A stretch of DNA of 64,000 nucleotides from Mariniphaga anaerophila (GCF_900129025.1 NZ_FQUM01000008.1:107932-171931); one strand, 5' to 3'; shown: positions 16,414-26,527, numbered from the stretch's first letter. Numbers and translations: made by a program. Notes: a model not told the origin generated them from the sequence alone.

Positions 16414-18705
16414 ATGGAACCTAAAGATCTAAAAAAACCTGAAGGGTTGGAGAGCAGTCAGAATGCCAACGACGAAAAATCAGGCAATTCTGTTGCTTCG
16501 ACTGAGCAAACTGAAAATCTTGAAAAAACTGAAAAGTCAGAAGAGAGCAATCAGTTAAATGAGCCTGAAACCAATGAGGTTTCTGATAGCAATGAAACGG
16601 TATCTGCAGAAAATCAGGATGCAGCAGAATCATCTGTTCCTGAGGTGAAGCAGGAAGCACCTGTTGATGCTCCTTCCGAAGAAGAAACTGATGATGAAAG
16701 CGAAGAGCCTGCAGAAGAAACTACGGTTTCCGAACAGTCTGAATCATTGGTAGAAGAAGCCGAATCAGATTCGGAAGTAGAGCCTAAAAACGAAGAAGTT
16801 TCAGAAGAAGAGGATCTTAGTGAGGAAACAGAAAGTTCTCAGGAAAAAGCTGAGGTTGTTGCCGAAGCAGAGGAAGAACCGGAGAACGACGAAAAGGCAG
16901 ATGCTGCAACCGAATCTGCCCCTGAAGTGAAGGAAAAAGCTGAACCTGCCCCTGCTCCTCCAAAAAGGGAAAAGGTTGATTATAATACATATAAACAGAT
17001 TGAGCTGGTAAACGCTCTGCGCGATGTTCTCGAAAAAGATGAGGAATACGATATCCGTGATGAGGTGGAAGCCATTAGAAGCGCTTTCTATAAACAGGTG
17101 AAAGAAGAACACGAGCAGCAGAAAAAACAGTTTCTGGAAGAAGGTGGAAACGAGGAAGAGTTTGTTCCGGAGGAGAATCCTTATGAACAGGACATTAAAG
17201 ATTTACTGAAACGCTACCGTCAAATCAGGCACGAATTCAATAAAAAACTGGAGCAGGAAAAAGAGACGAATCTCCAGATTAAATACGATATTATTGAGGA
17301 GATTAAAGGGCTGATTCATAAAGAAGAGTCCATTAATAAAACATTTCAGGAATTTAGAGACCTACAGCAGCGCTGGCGCGAAATTGGCCTGGTTCCGCAA
17401 GGCAAAATGAAAGATTTGTGGGACACCTACCATTTTCATGTAGAGAATTTTTACGACTACATAAAAATCAACAAAGAGCTTCGCGACCTTGATTTGAAGA
17501 AGAACCTTGAGATGAAAATCAGGTTGTGCGAGCAGGCCGAGGAGTTGCTTTTGGAAACCAATACCATAAAAGCGTTTAATCATCTTCAGAAGTTGCACGA
17601 GCGTTGGCGTGAAATTGGTCCTGCTCCGCGTGAAAACAAAGATGATATTTGGGAGCGCTTTAAAGCCGCAACTGCCAAAATCAACAAAAAACACCAGGAG
17701 TATTTCGAAAGCAGGAAGACTGAGCAGAAGAAAAATCTGGAAGCCAAGCGGGCGCTTTGTGAGCAGGTAGAGGAAATAAATGAAACGGAGTTTGAGTCTC
17801 ACAAAGATTGGGGCGAAAAATCGAAGGAAGTAGTCAACCTGCAAAAAGTATGGCGCACAATCGGTTTTGCCTCGCGTAAAGAGAACAACAAAATTTACAC
17901 GCGGTTTCGCGAAGCCTGCGATAAGTTTTTCGATGCAAAACGCGATTTTTATTCAAAGAATAAAGAACTTCAGCAAAATAACCTTCAGCTGAAAATTGAT
18001 CTGTGCATGCAGGCCGAAGCATTAAAAGACAGTGACGACTGGCGTAAAACAACGCAGGATCTTATTAATATTCAAAAGCAGTGGAAGGAAATTGGCCCGG
18101 TGCCCCGAAAACATTCAGACGCGTTGTGGAAACGTTTCAGGGCTGCCTGCGATTTCTTTTTTGATAAGAAGTCAGAACACTTTTCCAGTGTCGATTCAGA
18201 GCAGGTAGATAACCTCAAAGAAAAGGAACAACTGATAGCGGATGTCAGAAACTTTGAGCCGACTGATGATGCCGATGAAAATCTGCGGATGTTAAAAGAT
18301 TTTCAACGAAGGTGGACAGAGATTGGGCATGTTCCGATTAAAAAGAAAGATGAAGTTCAAAAGCAGTTCAGAGACGCCATTAACAAATTGTTTGATGATT
18401 TGAATTTGGATGAATCCAGGCGCAATATGCTTAAGTTTAGAACTAAAATGGCTTCTTTCTCTGAGTCGTCGCGCGGGCAGAATAAAATGCGCCTTGAACG
18501 CGATAAATACATGAACAAGCTGAAACAACTGGAGAATGATTTGGTGCTTCTGGATAACAACATCGGTTTTTTTGCAAAATCTAAAAATGCAGAGTCGCTG
18601 ATAGAAGATGTGAAAAAGAAGATTGAACAAACCAGGGAAAGAATAGAATCCCTGAAAGATAAAATCAGGGTTATCGACGAAATGGATCAATCAGAAGAAG
18701 ATTAG
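16414..18705 (+). CDS. DUF349 repeat protein with acidic N-terminal tail
   Basis: 763 residues, no signal peptide. Residues 1-185 are a low-complexity tail rich in Glu, Ser, Ala and Asp, likely disordered. Then come five DUF349 repeats of about 70-75 residues, each centred on a W-R/K-E-I-G-x-x-P-type motif (RWREIGLVPQ, RWREIGPAPR, VWRTIGFASR, QWKEIGPVPR, RWTEIGHVPI) followed by a helix with F-R-x-A-x-x-x-F. A C-terminal coiled coil (about 690-760) ends the protein. DUF349 proteins are widespread in Bacteroidota and their function is unsettled. The gene is monocistronic with its own terminator. Confidence 0.88.
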   Translation: MEPKDLKKPEGLESSQNANDEKSGNSVASTEQTENLEKTEKSEESNQLNEPETNEVSDSNETVSAENQDAAESSVPEVKQEAPVDAPSEEETDDESEEPAEETTVSEQSESLVEEAESDSEVEPKNEEVSEEEDLSEETESSQEKAEVVAEAEEEPENDEKADAATESAPEVKEKAEPAPAPPKREKVDYNTYKQIELVNALRDVLEKDEEYDIRDEVEAIRSAFYKQVKEEHEQQKKQFLEEGGNEEEFVPEENPYEQDIKDLLKRYRQIRHEFNKKLEQEKETNLQIKYDIIEEIKGLIHKEESINKTFQEFRDLQQRWREIGLVPQGKMKDLWDTYHFHVENFYDYIKINKELRDLDLKKNLEMKIRLCEQAEELLLETNTIKAFNHLQKLHERWREIGPAPRENKDDIWERFKAATAKINKKHQEYFESRKTEQKKNLEAKRALCEQVEEINETEFESHKDWGEKSKEVVNLQKVWRTIGFASRKENNKIYTRFREACDKFFDAKRDFYSKNKELQQNNLQLKIDLCMQAEALKDSDDWRKTTQDLINIQKQWKEIGPVPRKHSDALWKRFRAACDFFFDKKSEHFSSVDSEQVDNLKEKEQLIADVRNFEPTDDADENLRMLKDFQRRWTEIGHVPIKKKDEVQKQFRDAINKLFDDLNLDESRRNMLKFRTKMASFSESSRGQNKMRLERDKYMNKLKQLENDLVLLDNNIGFFAKSKNAESLIEDVKKKIEQTRERIESLKDKIRVIDEMDQSEED

Positions 18706-18726
18706 GTTCTACAATATATTGGAAAT

Positions 18727-18762
18727 AAAAGCCTCGCACGAAGTGTTCGTGGGGGGCTTTTT
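18727..18762 (+). terminator. Terminator after the DUF349 gene
   Basis: Stem AAAAGCCTCGCACGAA / TTCGTGGGGGGCTTTTT with a 3-nt loop and two internal mismatches, ending in a T-run, 22 bp after the stop. Confidence 0.8.
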
Positions 18763-18962
18763 GTTGGTTGGAAACATAGAACAAGTCTTTTTGTGTTTTG
18801 ATGACGATAAACTGTTAATAGAAAAAAGGGAGTGTAATCTAAATTCTGTGCGGTCAATTGTATAGTAAAAAAAATTTGTTTAATTTGAAGGAATAATTGA
18901 TAAAAAGGAAGCTTTCAATATGAAAAATTGTTTCATCTAACTATGGCCTCAAAACTTTTGAG

Positions 18963-19526
18963 ATGAATTTTAATCAAACCGATAGTTTTAATGAGATTTA
19001 TACAATATTTTACAGGAGATCGTTTTTGTATGTGAAGTCATATGTTCATGACGATATGGCTGCCGAAGATATCGTAACCGAAACGATGATAAAGTTGTGG
19101 GAGCAGATGAAACTCGGAAAAATTGATCCGGTTGCTCCGTTCTTGTTTACCATGCTAAAAAACAGGACACTTGATTACTTGAAACGCCAAAAAATAAAAC
19201 GAGATGTCCGCGATGTTATTCAAAATACTCTGGTCAGGGAGTTGGAGATGCGGAAAACGTCACTTGAAATGAGTAATCCTGAAGAGATTTTTTCAGAAGA
19301 GATACATCAAATTATTCATTCAACATTACAGTCGCTTCCCCAAAAAACAAGGGAAATTTTTATACAAAGCCGGTTTGAAAACAAATCGCATAAAGAAATA
19401 GCTGACTTGTTTGATATATCGATGAAAGGAGTAGAATATCACATAGCTCAGACGATTAGGCAACTGCGGATTTCGTTAAAAGATTATTTGCCTCTTATCG
19501 GTTTTTTATCGTTTTTGAATTATTGA
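18963..19526 (+). CDS. ECF sigma factor (Bacteroidetes sigma-70 family) of PUL 1
   Basis: 187 residues with two sigma domains. Region 2 is about 10-80 (YVKSYVHDDMAAEDIVTETM, then FLFTMLKNRTLDYLKRQK). Region 4 is about 125-180, with LPQKTREIFIQSRFENKSHKEI and the recognition helix ISMKGVEYHIAQTI. This is the sigma class that pairs with FecR anti-sigma factors in glycan uptake loci, activated from the outer membrane through the STN domain of SusC. The fecR gene is 0.3 kb downstream, then susC with an STN domain, so the circuit is complete. The likely target is the susC promoter region. Confidence 0.93.
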   Translation: MNFNQTDSFNEIYTIFYRRSFLYVKSYVHDDMAAEDIVTETMIKLWEQMKLGKIDPVAPFLFTMLKNRTLDYLKRQKIKRDVRDVIQNTLVRELEMRKTSLEMSNPEEIFSEEIHQIIHSTLQSLPQKTREIFIQSRFENKSHKEIADLFDISMKGVEYHIAQTIRQLRISLKDYLPLIGFLSFLNY

Positions 19527-19842
19527 GACACCTGTTAGACATCATCCAATATTTTTAAATACGATGTCCAGCGTTCTAATAGTTCTTTACTCTATTTTTT
19601 GCGTTCATATTTCTTAGTAGTTGGTTGAATTTTCGTGTTTGACGTTGTCTGAAGCTTTCTATACAGGCAAGTCAAGAGTCGATTCGATCAATTAACCTTT
19701 CAAATATTTAAAGTAGTAACGTCAGCAACTTTAGATATGGTTTTCCAAACATGACAGTGTAAATTGGTTAAATAAAAAGATATTTCTGAAAAAAATGAAA
19801 AAACTACTAGGGAAACTTAATCCTTGGTCGTTATTAATATGT
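19527..19842 (+). other. Spacer between ECF sigma and fecR
   Basis: About 316 bp without a convincing gene or terminator. An in-frame upstream Met for fecR exists at 19795. I see no clear repeat or operator, so a separate fecR promoter here is possible but unsupported. Confidence 0.3.
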
Positions 19843-20811
19843 ATGCATAATTTAAAACCAGTGAATAAACTTCTTTTAAAATACATTAAAGGTGACTGCT
19901 CTGAGCAGGAGAAAGTAAAAGTTGTAGAGTGGATGGATTCTGCTCCTGAAAATATGAAGGAGTATCTTTCTCTTCGGAAACTCTATGATATAACCATCTG
20001 GCAGGCAGATTCGGAAATTTCAATTTCTGAGAAGCCAAAGAAACGAGTCAATCTTTTTCGTAAAAACCGAATCCTTATTGAAGCCGTTAAAGTGGCTGCA
20101 ATTTTTGCCATTGCTATACTGGGATATCAGTATTTTCCTTTCTATCCGAATGACCGCTATTCAGAACCTGTAATGCAGACACTGCATGTTCCGGCAGGAC
20201 AGCGTGCCGAGCTTATTCTTGAGGATGGTACTAAAATATGGTTAAATGCCCAATCTACGCTTTATTTTCCAACCCAATTTAAGGGTGAAACGCGAGAAGT
20301 AGAACTGGATGGCGAAGGTTATTTCGATGTGTCACATGATGAGTCAAAACCGTTTTTTGTCAAAACCAATAGTTACAATGTGAAAGTACTGGGTACACAA
20401 TTCAACCTTATGGCTTATGCATCAATTGAAAATTTTGAACTGTCCCTGCTTAATGGCTCGGTTGAAGTGTTAAAACCGGGCATTGCCAAGGGGTTTAAAC
20501 TTAATCCCGGAGAACGGGTTTTTCTTAGTGCCAATAAACTTGTACATGGTTCTATCCTTCACAGTGACCATTTTTTGTGGAAGGAAGGAATTATCTCTTT
20601 TAACGACGTAACTTTTACTGAGCTGGTCAGCAAATTAGAACTCTATTTTGATCTTGAAATTGAGGTTAAAACAATCAGAATGGCAAATTCCCGAATTACG
20701 GGAAAATTCCGTACCAAAGACGGGATTGAGCACATTCTTAAAGTGCTGCAATTGAAGAATGAGTTTATTTACAAAATTGATGAAAAAAGAAGTAAAATAA
20801 CAATAGAATAA
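19843..20811 (+). CDS. FecR-family anti-sigma factor of PUL 1
   Basis: About 322 residues. The cytoplasmic N-terminus (about 1-75, NKLLLKYIKGDCSEQEK) binds the sigma factor. One membrane span follows (VKVAAIFAIAILGY). The periplasmic FecR domain has VPAGQRAELILEDGTKIWLN and GEGYFDV, and a C-terminal domain ends with repeated short strands. FecR proteins hold or activate the sigma factor until the SusC STN domain signals substrate passage. I chose the Met at 19843 because the 16 residues from the upstream Met at 19795 are not family-like; they instead resemble the start of the SusC signal sequence downstream. The alternative start is not excluded. Confidence 0.9.
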   Translation: MHNLKPVNKLLLKYIKGDCSEQEKVKVVEWMDSAPENMKEYLSLRKLYDITIWQADSEISISEKPKKRVNLFRKNRILIEAVKVAAIFAIAILGYQYFPFYPNDRYSEPVMQTLHVPAGQRAELILEDGTKIWLNAQSTLYFPTQFKGETREVELDGEGYFDVSHDESKPFFVKTNSYNVKVLGTQFNLMAYASIENFELSLLNGSVEVLKPGIAKGFKLNPGERVFLSANKLVHGSILHSDHFLWKEGIISFNDVTFTELVSKLELYFDLEIEVKTIRMANSRITGKFRTKDGIEHILKVLQLKNEFIYKIDEKRSKITIE

Positions 20812-20857
20812 ATAATTAATTCAACCTAAAAGCTTTGCCCATGACTGATTGAAATAA

Positions 20858-20893
20858 ATAAAAAAACCGGCAGGTGTTCCAGCACCTGCCGGT
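20858..20893. terminator. Strong hairpin between fecR and susC
   Basis: Perfect 11-bp stem ACCGGCAGGTG / CACCTGCCGGT with loop TTCCAG. The A-run precedes it on the + strand, so by polarity it is a terminator for - strand transcription. For the + strand operon it would be an intercistronic hairpin in the susC leader. It may block antisense transcripts or act as a processing or stability element. Confidence 0.6.
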
Positions 20894-20959
20894 ACATAGG
20901 TCAATACCTGGTTTTCTTGCAAAAAACATTTCAAGTATTAACAGTACAAAAACAAATTT

Positions 20960-23900
20960 ATGAAAAAAAAATTGTTGGGGAAATATCCTGACACAACTAA
21001 ACAATTACTGCGAAAAATGAAAATAACAGCTTTATTGCTTTTCTTTTGTGTATCGGCGCTATTTGCCAATGAGGTTAAATCACAAAATGCTAAGGTTAAC
21101 ATAGCATTGAGGAATGTTACTGTCGCACAGGTGATTTTTTCTATAGAGGATCAAACCGATTACCTTTTTGTTTACGATAAAAATGAAATTGATCTGCTTC
21201 GGAGGGTGGATGTTAACGTTGAAGAGAAGCCTGTGGAATTTGTCCTTCACAATCTTTTTGAAGGAACAAATGTGTCATTTGGCATGGTTGGCAATAATAT
21301 TATTTTAATGACTAAGGTGGCAATTTTTCAACAAAAGTCGGTCTCCGGAAAAGTTACTGACTCTTCTGGCTCTCCACTGCCTGGTGTAACCGTAGTTGTG
21401 AAGGGTGCAATACAAGGTACGGTTACTAACGCGGAAGGCATATACTCATTGACAAATATTCCAGAAAAAGCAATTTTGGTATTTTCTTTTGTGGGAATGA
21501 AAACACAAGAAGTTTCAGTATTAGGGAAAGCACTGATTGATATAGTAATGGAAGTAGATGCTATTGGGTTGGATGAAATTGTTGCTATTGGATATGGCAC
21601 ACAAAGAAAAGGGAACCTTACTGGTTCCGTAGCATCAGTTAAAGCAGATAAATTAACAGTAGCTCCTACAACGAGCGTTACAAATACATTGGGTGGGCAA
21701 CTGGCCGGATTAAAAACAAAACAAATATCCGGCATACCCGGATCTGATGGCGCAAAATTGAGTATTCGGGGATTTAATTCTCCGCTGGTAATTGTAGATG
21801 GGGTAGAAACCAGTTTTAATAATATTGACGCATCGCAGATTGAATCAATTTCAATCCTGAAAGACGGAGCTGCTTCTATTTACGGCGCTCGTGCCGGAAA
21901 CGGTGTTGTGCTGGTAACCCTTAAACGCGGACGTGAATCAGAGATCTCAGTTTTTGCCAATGGTTCGGTGACCTTTCAAAATTCCACGAATCTAATTAAA
22001 TCGGGAAGTTCTGGCCAAAGAGCAGAGTGGGAGCGAGAAGCACATATTAATGCTAATCTCCCTTCATCTCAAATACCGTGGACACTAACTGAAATTCAGA
22101 AATTTTTCGATGGCGGTGATCCCGAATATTTAAATACTGATTGGTTTTCTTCTGTTGTCAGACCATGGGCGCCACAACAGAATCATAACCTGTCCGTTAG
22201 CGGAGGAAACGAAAAAGTGCGGTTTTTGTCATATCTTGGGTACAATAATCAACAAACAATTTCGCGCCACGACGGCGGAGGCTATAACAGAATAAACTTT
22301 CAAGGTAATGTGGATGCAGATATTATTGAAGGGCTTTCATTGTCTTCCAGTGTAAATTATATTAAAGAATTGAGAGATTTTACAGCAATGAATCTGTTCC
22401 ATTCTAATTATTATTATGCCCTTTATGATAGCGACCCGAGATATCATTTGCATCTTCCTGATGAAACAAAACTTTCATACGCTGGCAGTTCATACGGTAA
22501 TGCTTTGTTTGTTTCCCGCAGAAACCTGGCCGGTTATAGTCGTAGTAACAATCAAAGTATCCGTATTAATGGTTCGGTTATGTATAATTTTCAAAGTATT
22601 AAAGGTTTGAAATTAAAGGCTTTTGTTCACTATAATAGCTATTTCGGTTTAAGTAAAATGTTCAAAAAACAGCCTGATTTTTATTCTTATAACGCCGGAA
22701 CCGATGAGTATTCTTTTGAACGAAAAGCACAGGATGCAACCATACTTTCTCAGGGTTCTTCATATAGCGATGATTTAACGCAGCAATATTCTGTTTCGTA
22801 TCGGAATACTTTTAATGATGACCATAATTTGTCTGTATTGGCATTGCATGAGAGAATAAGCTATAAAAATGAAGGATTTGATACGCAACGGGGGAATTTT
22901 AAAACAAGCGTAATCGACCAAATGTTTGCAGGTGATCCTACAACTGCATCGAACAACGCTACTGCGTCAGAAATGGGCAGATCAAGCTTCGTTAGCCGTG
23001 TGAATTATGGCTATAAAAACAAGTACCTGGTCGAAACTATTTTCAGGGCGGATGCATCGGCTAAATTTCCTAAAGATGGGCGCTGGGGATTCTTTCCAAG
23101 TGTCTCCGTTGGCTGGATGGCTTCAGAAGAGAGGTTTTTGGAAGACGTTACAGCGCTTGATAACCTGAAAGTAAGGGGAAGTTTTGGACAGTCGGGTGAT
23201 GATGGTATTGGAAACTATCAGTACTATGCCGGATATTCTTATGATATGGCTTATATTTTAGGCAATGAAATTTCGCAAGGCCTTTATTCAACCGGATTGG
23301 CCAATTCTATTTTATCCTGGGAAAGGATTTCAATATATAACATGGGAGTTGATTTTTCTTTTTTAGATAGAAATGTTTACGGGACAGTAGAAGGATTTTA
23401 CCGCTCGCGCGATGGCATCCCGGGCTACCGCACCGAATCCCTTCCTTCAACGTTTGGTGCAGCCCTGCCGCTTGAAAACCTGAATAGTATTGATACAAGG
23501 GGATTTGAGGTAGAGATAGGGACATCCGGCAAATTGGCTGAATTTAGTTACAGCGTTTCGGGAAACATTTCATGGGCCAGAAGCAAATGGGTAAAATATG
23601 ACGAACCTGAATATGAAGATCCAGATCAGAAACGGATTTACGGCGTGACCGGAAAATGGACAGACGAGCGCTTCGGCTATATTTCCGACGGCGTATTTAC
23701 TTCAATGGAAGAGATTAGTGCACTGGATTATATTTATAAAGACATTGGTGGAAATGAATCTATAAAACCAGGCGATGTAAAATACATAGATGTTAACGGA
23801 GATAAAGTTCTTGACTGGAAAGACCAGGTGAAAATCGGTAAAGGAACAATGCCAAACTGGATGTATGGTGTAAATTTGGGCATTTTGTACAGAAACCTTG

Positions 23901-24313
23901 ATCTTAATATGTTATTCCAGGGAGCTTTTGGTTATACCTCATATATTGACCTTGAAACAGCTCCAACCGTATTGAAGTTTGAAAATCGGTGGACCGAAAC
24001 AGAAAATAACAAGAATTCACTTGTGCCGAGGCCGGGAAGTAAAAATCCCGCAAACTGGTGGTACTCAGATTACAGAAACCATAATGCTTCCTACGTGAGG
24101 CTCAAGAATATGTCGGTAGGGTACACCTTGAATAGCAATTTACTGGATCGACTTAAAATGAGTAACCTGAGAGTATATGTAGCTGGAACGAATTTATTTG
24201 CTATTAGCAGTTTGTCGAAATACGGGGTAGATCCAGAAGCACCGGAAGGTACACCGGCATATTATTACCCACAGCAGCGCACAATTAGTTTAGGTTTATC
24301 TGTAAGTTATTAA
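20960..24313 (+). CDS. SusC-like TonB-dependent transporter with STN domain (PUL 1)
   Basis: 1117 residues, outer membrane. Order: signal region (about 1-38), STN signalling domain (about 45-117, VNIALRNVTVAQVIFSIEDQ), carboxypeptidase-regulatory-like beta-sandwich (about 127-198, VSGKVTDSSGSPLPGVTVVV), plug (about 205-330, with DEIVAIGYGTQRKGNLTGSV and LVIVDGVETSF), then the 22-strand barrel ending LGLSVSY with the aromatic last residue. The STN domain fits control by the ECF/FecR pair just upstream. SusC imports oligosaccharides captured by the SusD lid encoded next, using TonB-ExbBD energy. The substrate is unknown. Confidence 0.95.
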   Translation: MKKKLLGKYPDTTKQLLRKMKITALLLFFCVSALFANEVKSQNAKVNIALRNVTVAQVIFSIEDQTDYLFVYDKNEIDLLRRVDVNVEEKPVEFVLHNLFEGTNVSFGMVGNNIILMTKVAIFQQKSVSGKVTDSSGSPLPGVTVVVKGAIQGTVTNAEGIYSLTNIPEKAILVFSFVGMKTQEVSVLGKALIDIVMEVDAIGLDEIVAIGYGTQRKGNLTGSVASVKADKLTVAPTTSVTNTLGGQLAGLKTKQISGIPGSDGAKLSIRGFNSPLVIVDGVETSFNNIDASQIESISILKDGAASIYGARAGNGVVLVTLKRGRESEISVFANGSVTFQNSTNLIKSGSSGQRAEWEREAHINANLPSSQIPWTLTEIQKFFDGGDPEYLNTDWFSSVVRPWAPQQNHNLSVSGGNEKVRFLSYLGYNNQQTISRHDGGGYNRINFQGNVDADIIEGLSLSSSVNYIKELRDFTAMNLFHSNYYYALYDSDPRYHLHLPDETKLSYAGSSYGNALFVSRRNLAGYSRSNNQSIRINGSVMYNFQSIKGLKLKAFVHYNSYFGLSKMFKKQPDFYSYNAGTDEYSFERKAQDATILSQGSSYSDDLTQQYSVSYRNTFNDDHNLSVLALHERISYKNEGFDTQRGNFKTSVIDQMFAGDPTTASNNATASEMGRSSFVSRVNYGYKNKYLVETIFRADASAKFPKDGRWGFFPSVSVGWMASEERFLEDVTALDNLKVRGSFGQSGDDGIGNYQYYAGYSYDMAYILGNEISQGLYSTGLANSILSWERISIYNMGVDFSFLDRNVYGTVEGFYRSRDGIPGYRTESLPSTFGAALPLENLNSIDTRGFEVEIGTSGKLAEFSYSVSGNISWARSKWVKYDEPEYEDPDQKRIYGVTGKWTDERFGYISDGVFTSMEEISALDYIYKDIGGNESIKPGDVKYIDVNGDKVLDWKDQVKIGKGTMPNWMYGVNLGILYRNLDLNMLFQGAFGYTSYIDLETAPTVLKFENRWTETENNKNSLVPRPGSKNPANWWYSDYRNHNASYVRLKNMSVGYTLNSNLLDRLKMSNLRVYVAGTNLFAISSLSKYGVDPEAPEGTPAYYYPQQRTISLGLSVSY

Positions 24314-24330
24314 TTGTAAAAGTTTTAGAT

Positions 24331-26247
24331 ATGAAAAAAACAGGTTACATAATAGTGATTTTATTTGGTTTATTATTACTTAACTGTACTGATGACCTTC
24401 TGGAAAAGGAACCATTGGACAGATACACAGATGCAGTAGTTTGGGAAGATCCATTGCTTATTAATTCTTTTTTATTATCGCAATACGCCTATACTCCGGT
24501 GATGGTAAATGATGCAACTACTATGTTTTCAAGCTGGGATGGTTCTCCCATGAATAGAGACCCCCGTGCCGACGGTAATTTACGCTATTGGTTTGGAAAC
24601 AGCGCTCAAACATTTGGCCCCGGGCTTTCTATCGAAATTAGCGATGAGGCCAAATACACTTCCGGAGCCTGGGCAAATGTGGTCTCTGAAAAAGCTAACG
24701 GAATATCTTCTGACGGTGGAATGATGGAGTGGTGGGAAAATGCTTATTATGTGATTAGGAATCTCAATGAATTTATTGAAAAAGTTCCTTCTTCCCCGTT
24801 GTCCGAAGACATTAAAGTAATTCGTGTAGCAGAAGCCAGGTTTTTAAGGGCATTTAGCTATTTTGCCATGGTTAAAAGGTATGGTGGGGTGCCTCTTTTA
24901 ACTGTTGTCCCGCAGTTGGATTCTCCTAAAGAATTGTTATATCCTGCAAGGAATACTGAACAGGAAATATGGGATTTTGTGCTGAATGAAACCGGGGAGA
25001 TAGCAAAAATATTGCCTGATGTTCAGGATGAATACGGTCGCGCAACCAGTTGGGCCGCTCTTTCATTGTATTCAAGGGCTGCTTTATATGCCGGCAGTGT
25101 TGCTAAATATGGAGAACTTTCGGGAAATAAATTAACAGGCATCCCGGCTGATTTAGCTAATGACTATTATACAAAAGCATATACTGCCGCTGCCAAAATA
25201 CAAAACGAAGGGCCTTTTGATTTATACCAGGAGGACATTGATAATAGCGACATTCATTCAAGAATACAGAATTATAAAAATGTTTTTCTTGTAAAACGGA
25301 ATGTTGAAACCATTTTTGCCAAGCAACATGGCGGACAAAGTTTCGATCCGGGCGGAGGCACAACAACCTGGTCGTGGGATATTTGCCACGCACCTCGCCC
25401 TTCGGTATGGGGGCAGGGAAATTACCAGGCTCCTTATCTTGAATTAATAGAAGCTTTTGAATATGTTGATGGCAGGCCCGGAACGCTTGATCGTGAATAT
25501 GTTGAATCCAGGTTGTGGACTATGGAAGAACTGTGGGTCGATAAAGATCCCCGTTTTTATGCTTCTATCTGGACCAACGGGACACCTTGGCGTGATGCAG
25601 TGCCCAGTAACTTTGGAAAAGACACAATTAATTTTCACAGAGGGCTGATAACATCAGACGGAACAATGATGACTTCTTTTAGCCAGTCATATAACGGAAT
25701 GCCGGTAGTGGGAGACCAATCCTATTTTCATGCTTCTACAGGAATTGTAAATACCGGTTTTGGAATTATGAAGTATCTTGATCCTAATGCCGACAACATG
25801 GTTTGGCTGATGGAATCCAGAACGGATTATTCCATTTTCAGATTTGCAGAAACATTGCTGAATTTTGCCGAAGCAGCTTTTGAAATAGGCAAACCCAATG
25901 AAGCCTTATTGGCGATTAACCGAATCAGGGAACGTGCGGGAATACAAAAACTTTCATCAGTATCAATGCAGCAAATTCGAAATGAACGGAGAGTTGAACT
26001 GACTTTTGAAGGACACCGATACTGGGATCTTAGGCGCTGGAGAGAAGCAGAAGAAAAACTGACCCGTTCCTTTAGCGGCTTGCAGTACGTCCTTGATTAT
26101 TCTACCGGCAAGTATAAAGTTTTAATCCATAGCGATATTGATGGTGATCAAACACCAAACTTTCCTAGAAGGTGTTACTACTTTCCGATTACAAAACATA
26201 GAATAGGGCAAAATTCAAACCTGATTGAGAATCCGGGATATAATTAA
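24331..26247 (+). CDS. SusD/RagB-like glycan-binding lipoprotein (PUL 1)
   Basis: 638 residues; lipobox Cys19 (LLLNCTDD) with acidic residues after it, as in surface-exported lipoproteins. The N-terminal TPR-rich region shows the usual EARFLRAFSYFAMVKRYGGVPL block. The C-terminal signature is INRIRERAGI, then IRNERRVELTFEGHRYWDLRRW. It forms the lid over the SusC barrel encoded 17 bp upstream. At 638 residues it is on the large side for the family, with insertions in the middle. Confidence 0.94.
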   Translation: MKKTGYIIVILFGLLLLNCTDDLLEKEPLDRYTDAVVWEDPLLINSFLLSQYAYTPVMVNDATTMFSSWDGSPMNRDPRADGNLRYWFGNSAQTFGPGLSIEISDEAKYTSGAWANVVSEKANGISSDGGMMEWWENAYYVIRNLNEFIEKVPSSPLSEDIKVIRVAEARFLRAFSYFAMVKRYGGVPLLTVVPQLDSPKELLYPARNTEQEIWDFVLNETGEIAKILPDVQDEYGRATSWAALSLYSRAALYAGSVAKYGELSGNKLTGIPADLANDYYTKAYTAAAKIQNEGPFDLYQEDIDNSDIHSRIQNYKNVFLVKRNVETIFAKQHGGQSFDPGGGTTTWSWDICHAPRPSVWGQGNYQAPYLELIEAFEYVDGRPGTLDREYVESRLWTMEELWVDKDPRFYASIWTNGTPWRDAVPSNFGKDTINFHRGLITSDGTMMTSFSQSYNGMPVVGDQSYFHASTGIVNTGFGIMKYLDPNADNMVWLMESRTDYSIFRFAETLLNFAEAAFEIGKPNEALLAINRIRERAGIQKLSSVSMQQIRNERRVELTFEGHRYWDLRRWREAEEKLTRSFSGLQYVLDYSTGKYKVLIHSDIDGDQTPNFPRRCYYFPITKHRIGQNSNLIENPGYN

Positions 26248-26278
26248 CGAGGTATAGGATCACTTCCCAATTCAACCG

Positions 26279-26315
26279 TTTTTTTCAAAACCGTGCTGTA
26301 CCGGTTTTGAAAAAA
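26279..26315 (+). terminator. Hairpin/terminator after susD of PUL 1
   Basis: Stem TTTTTTTCAAAACCG / CGGTTTTGAAAAAA with an 8-nt loop, 31 bp after the susD stop. Both strands carry homopolymer flanks inside the stem. It may lower transcription into the hydrolase-like genes compared with susCD. The next 210 bp to 26527 hold no convincing gene. Confidence 0.55.
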
Positions 26316-26527
26316 GGCGATGGAAATTCAGACGCCTTAGGGCAAAAGAATATGTCAAATCAATAAAATGTGCTATGAAAATAATGCTGTAACGAACAGA
26401 CTTGAGCCGGAATGAAAAGGATACGAAAAGATATAAATAGTGACTTAATATGAAACGATCCTGGCAATGGTTATCGTCCAGAAAGCGGATTAAATGTCCA
26501 AGCCGGATGCTTGTAATACCTTAATAA

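Noticed and set aside
26450..26524. 24-codon frame (MKRSWQW...) just before hydrolase-like copy 1
   Set aside because: Basic, very short, ends next to the next start codon. It could be a leader peptide but nothing supports that.
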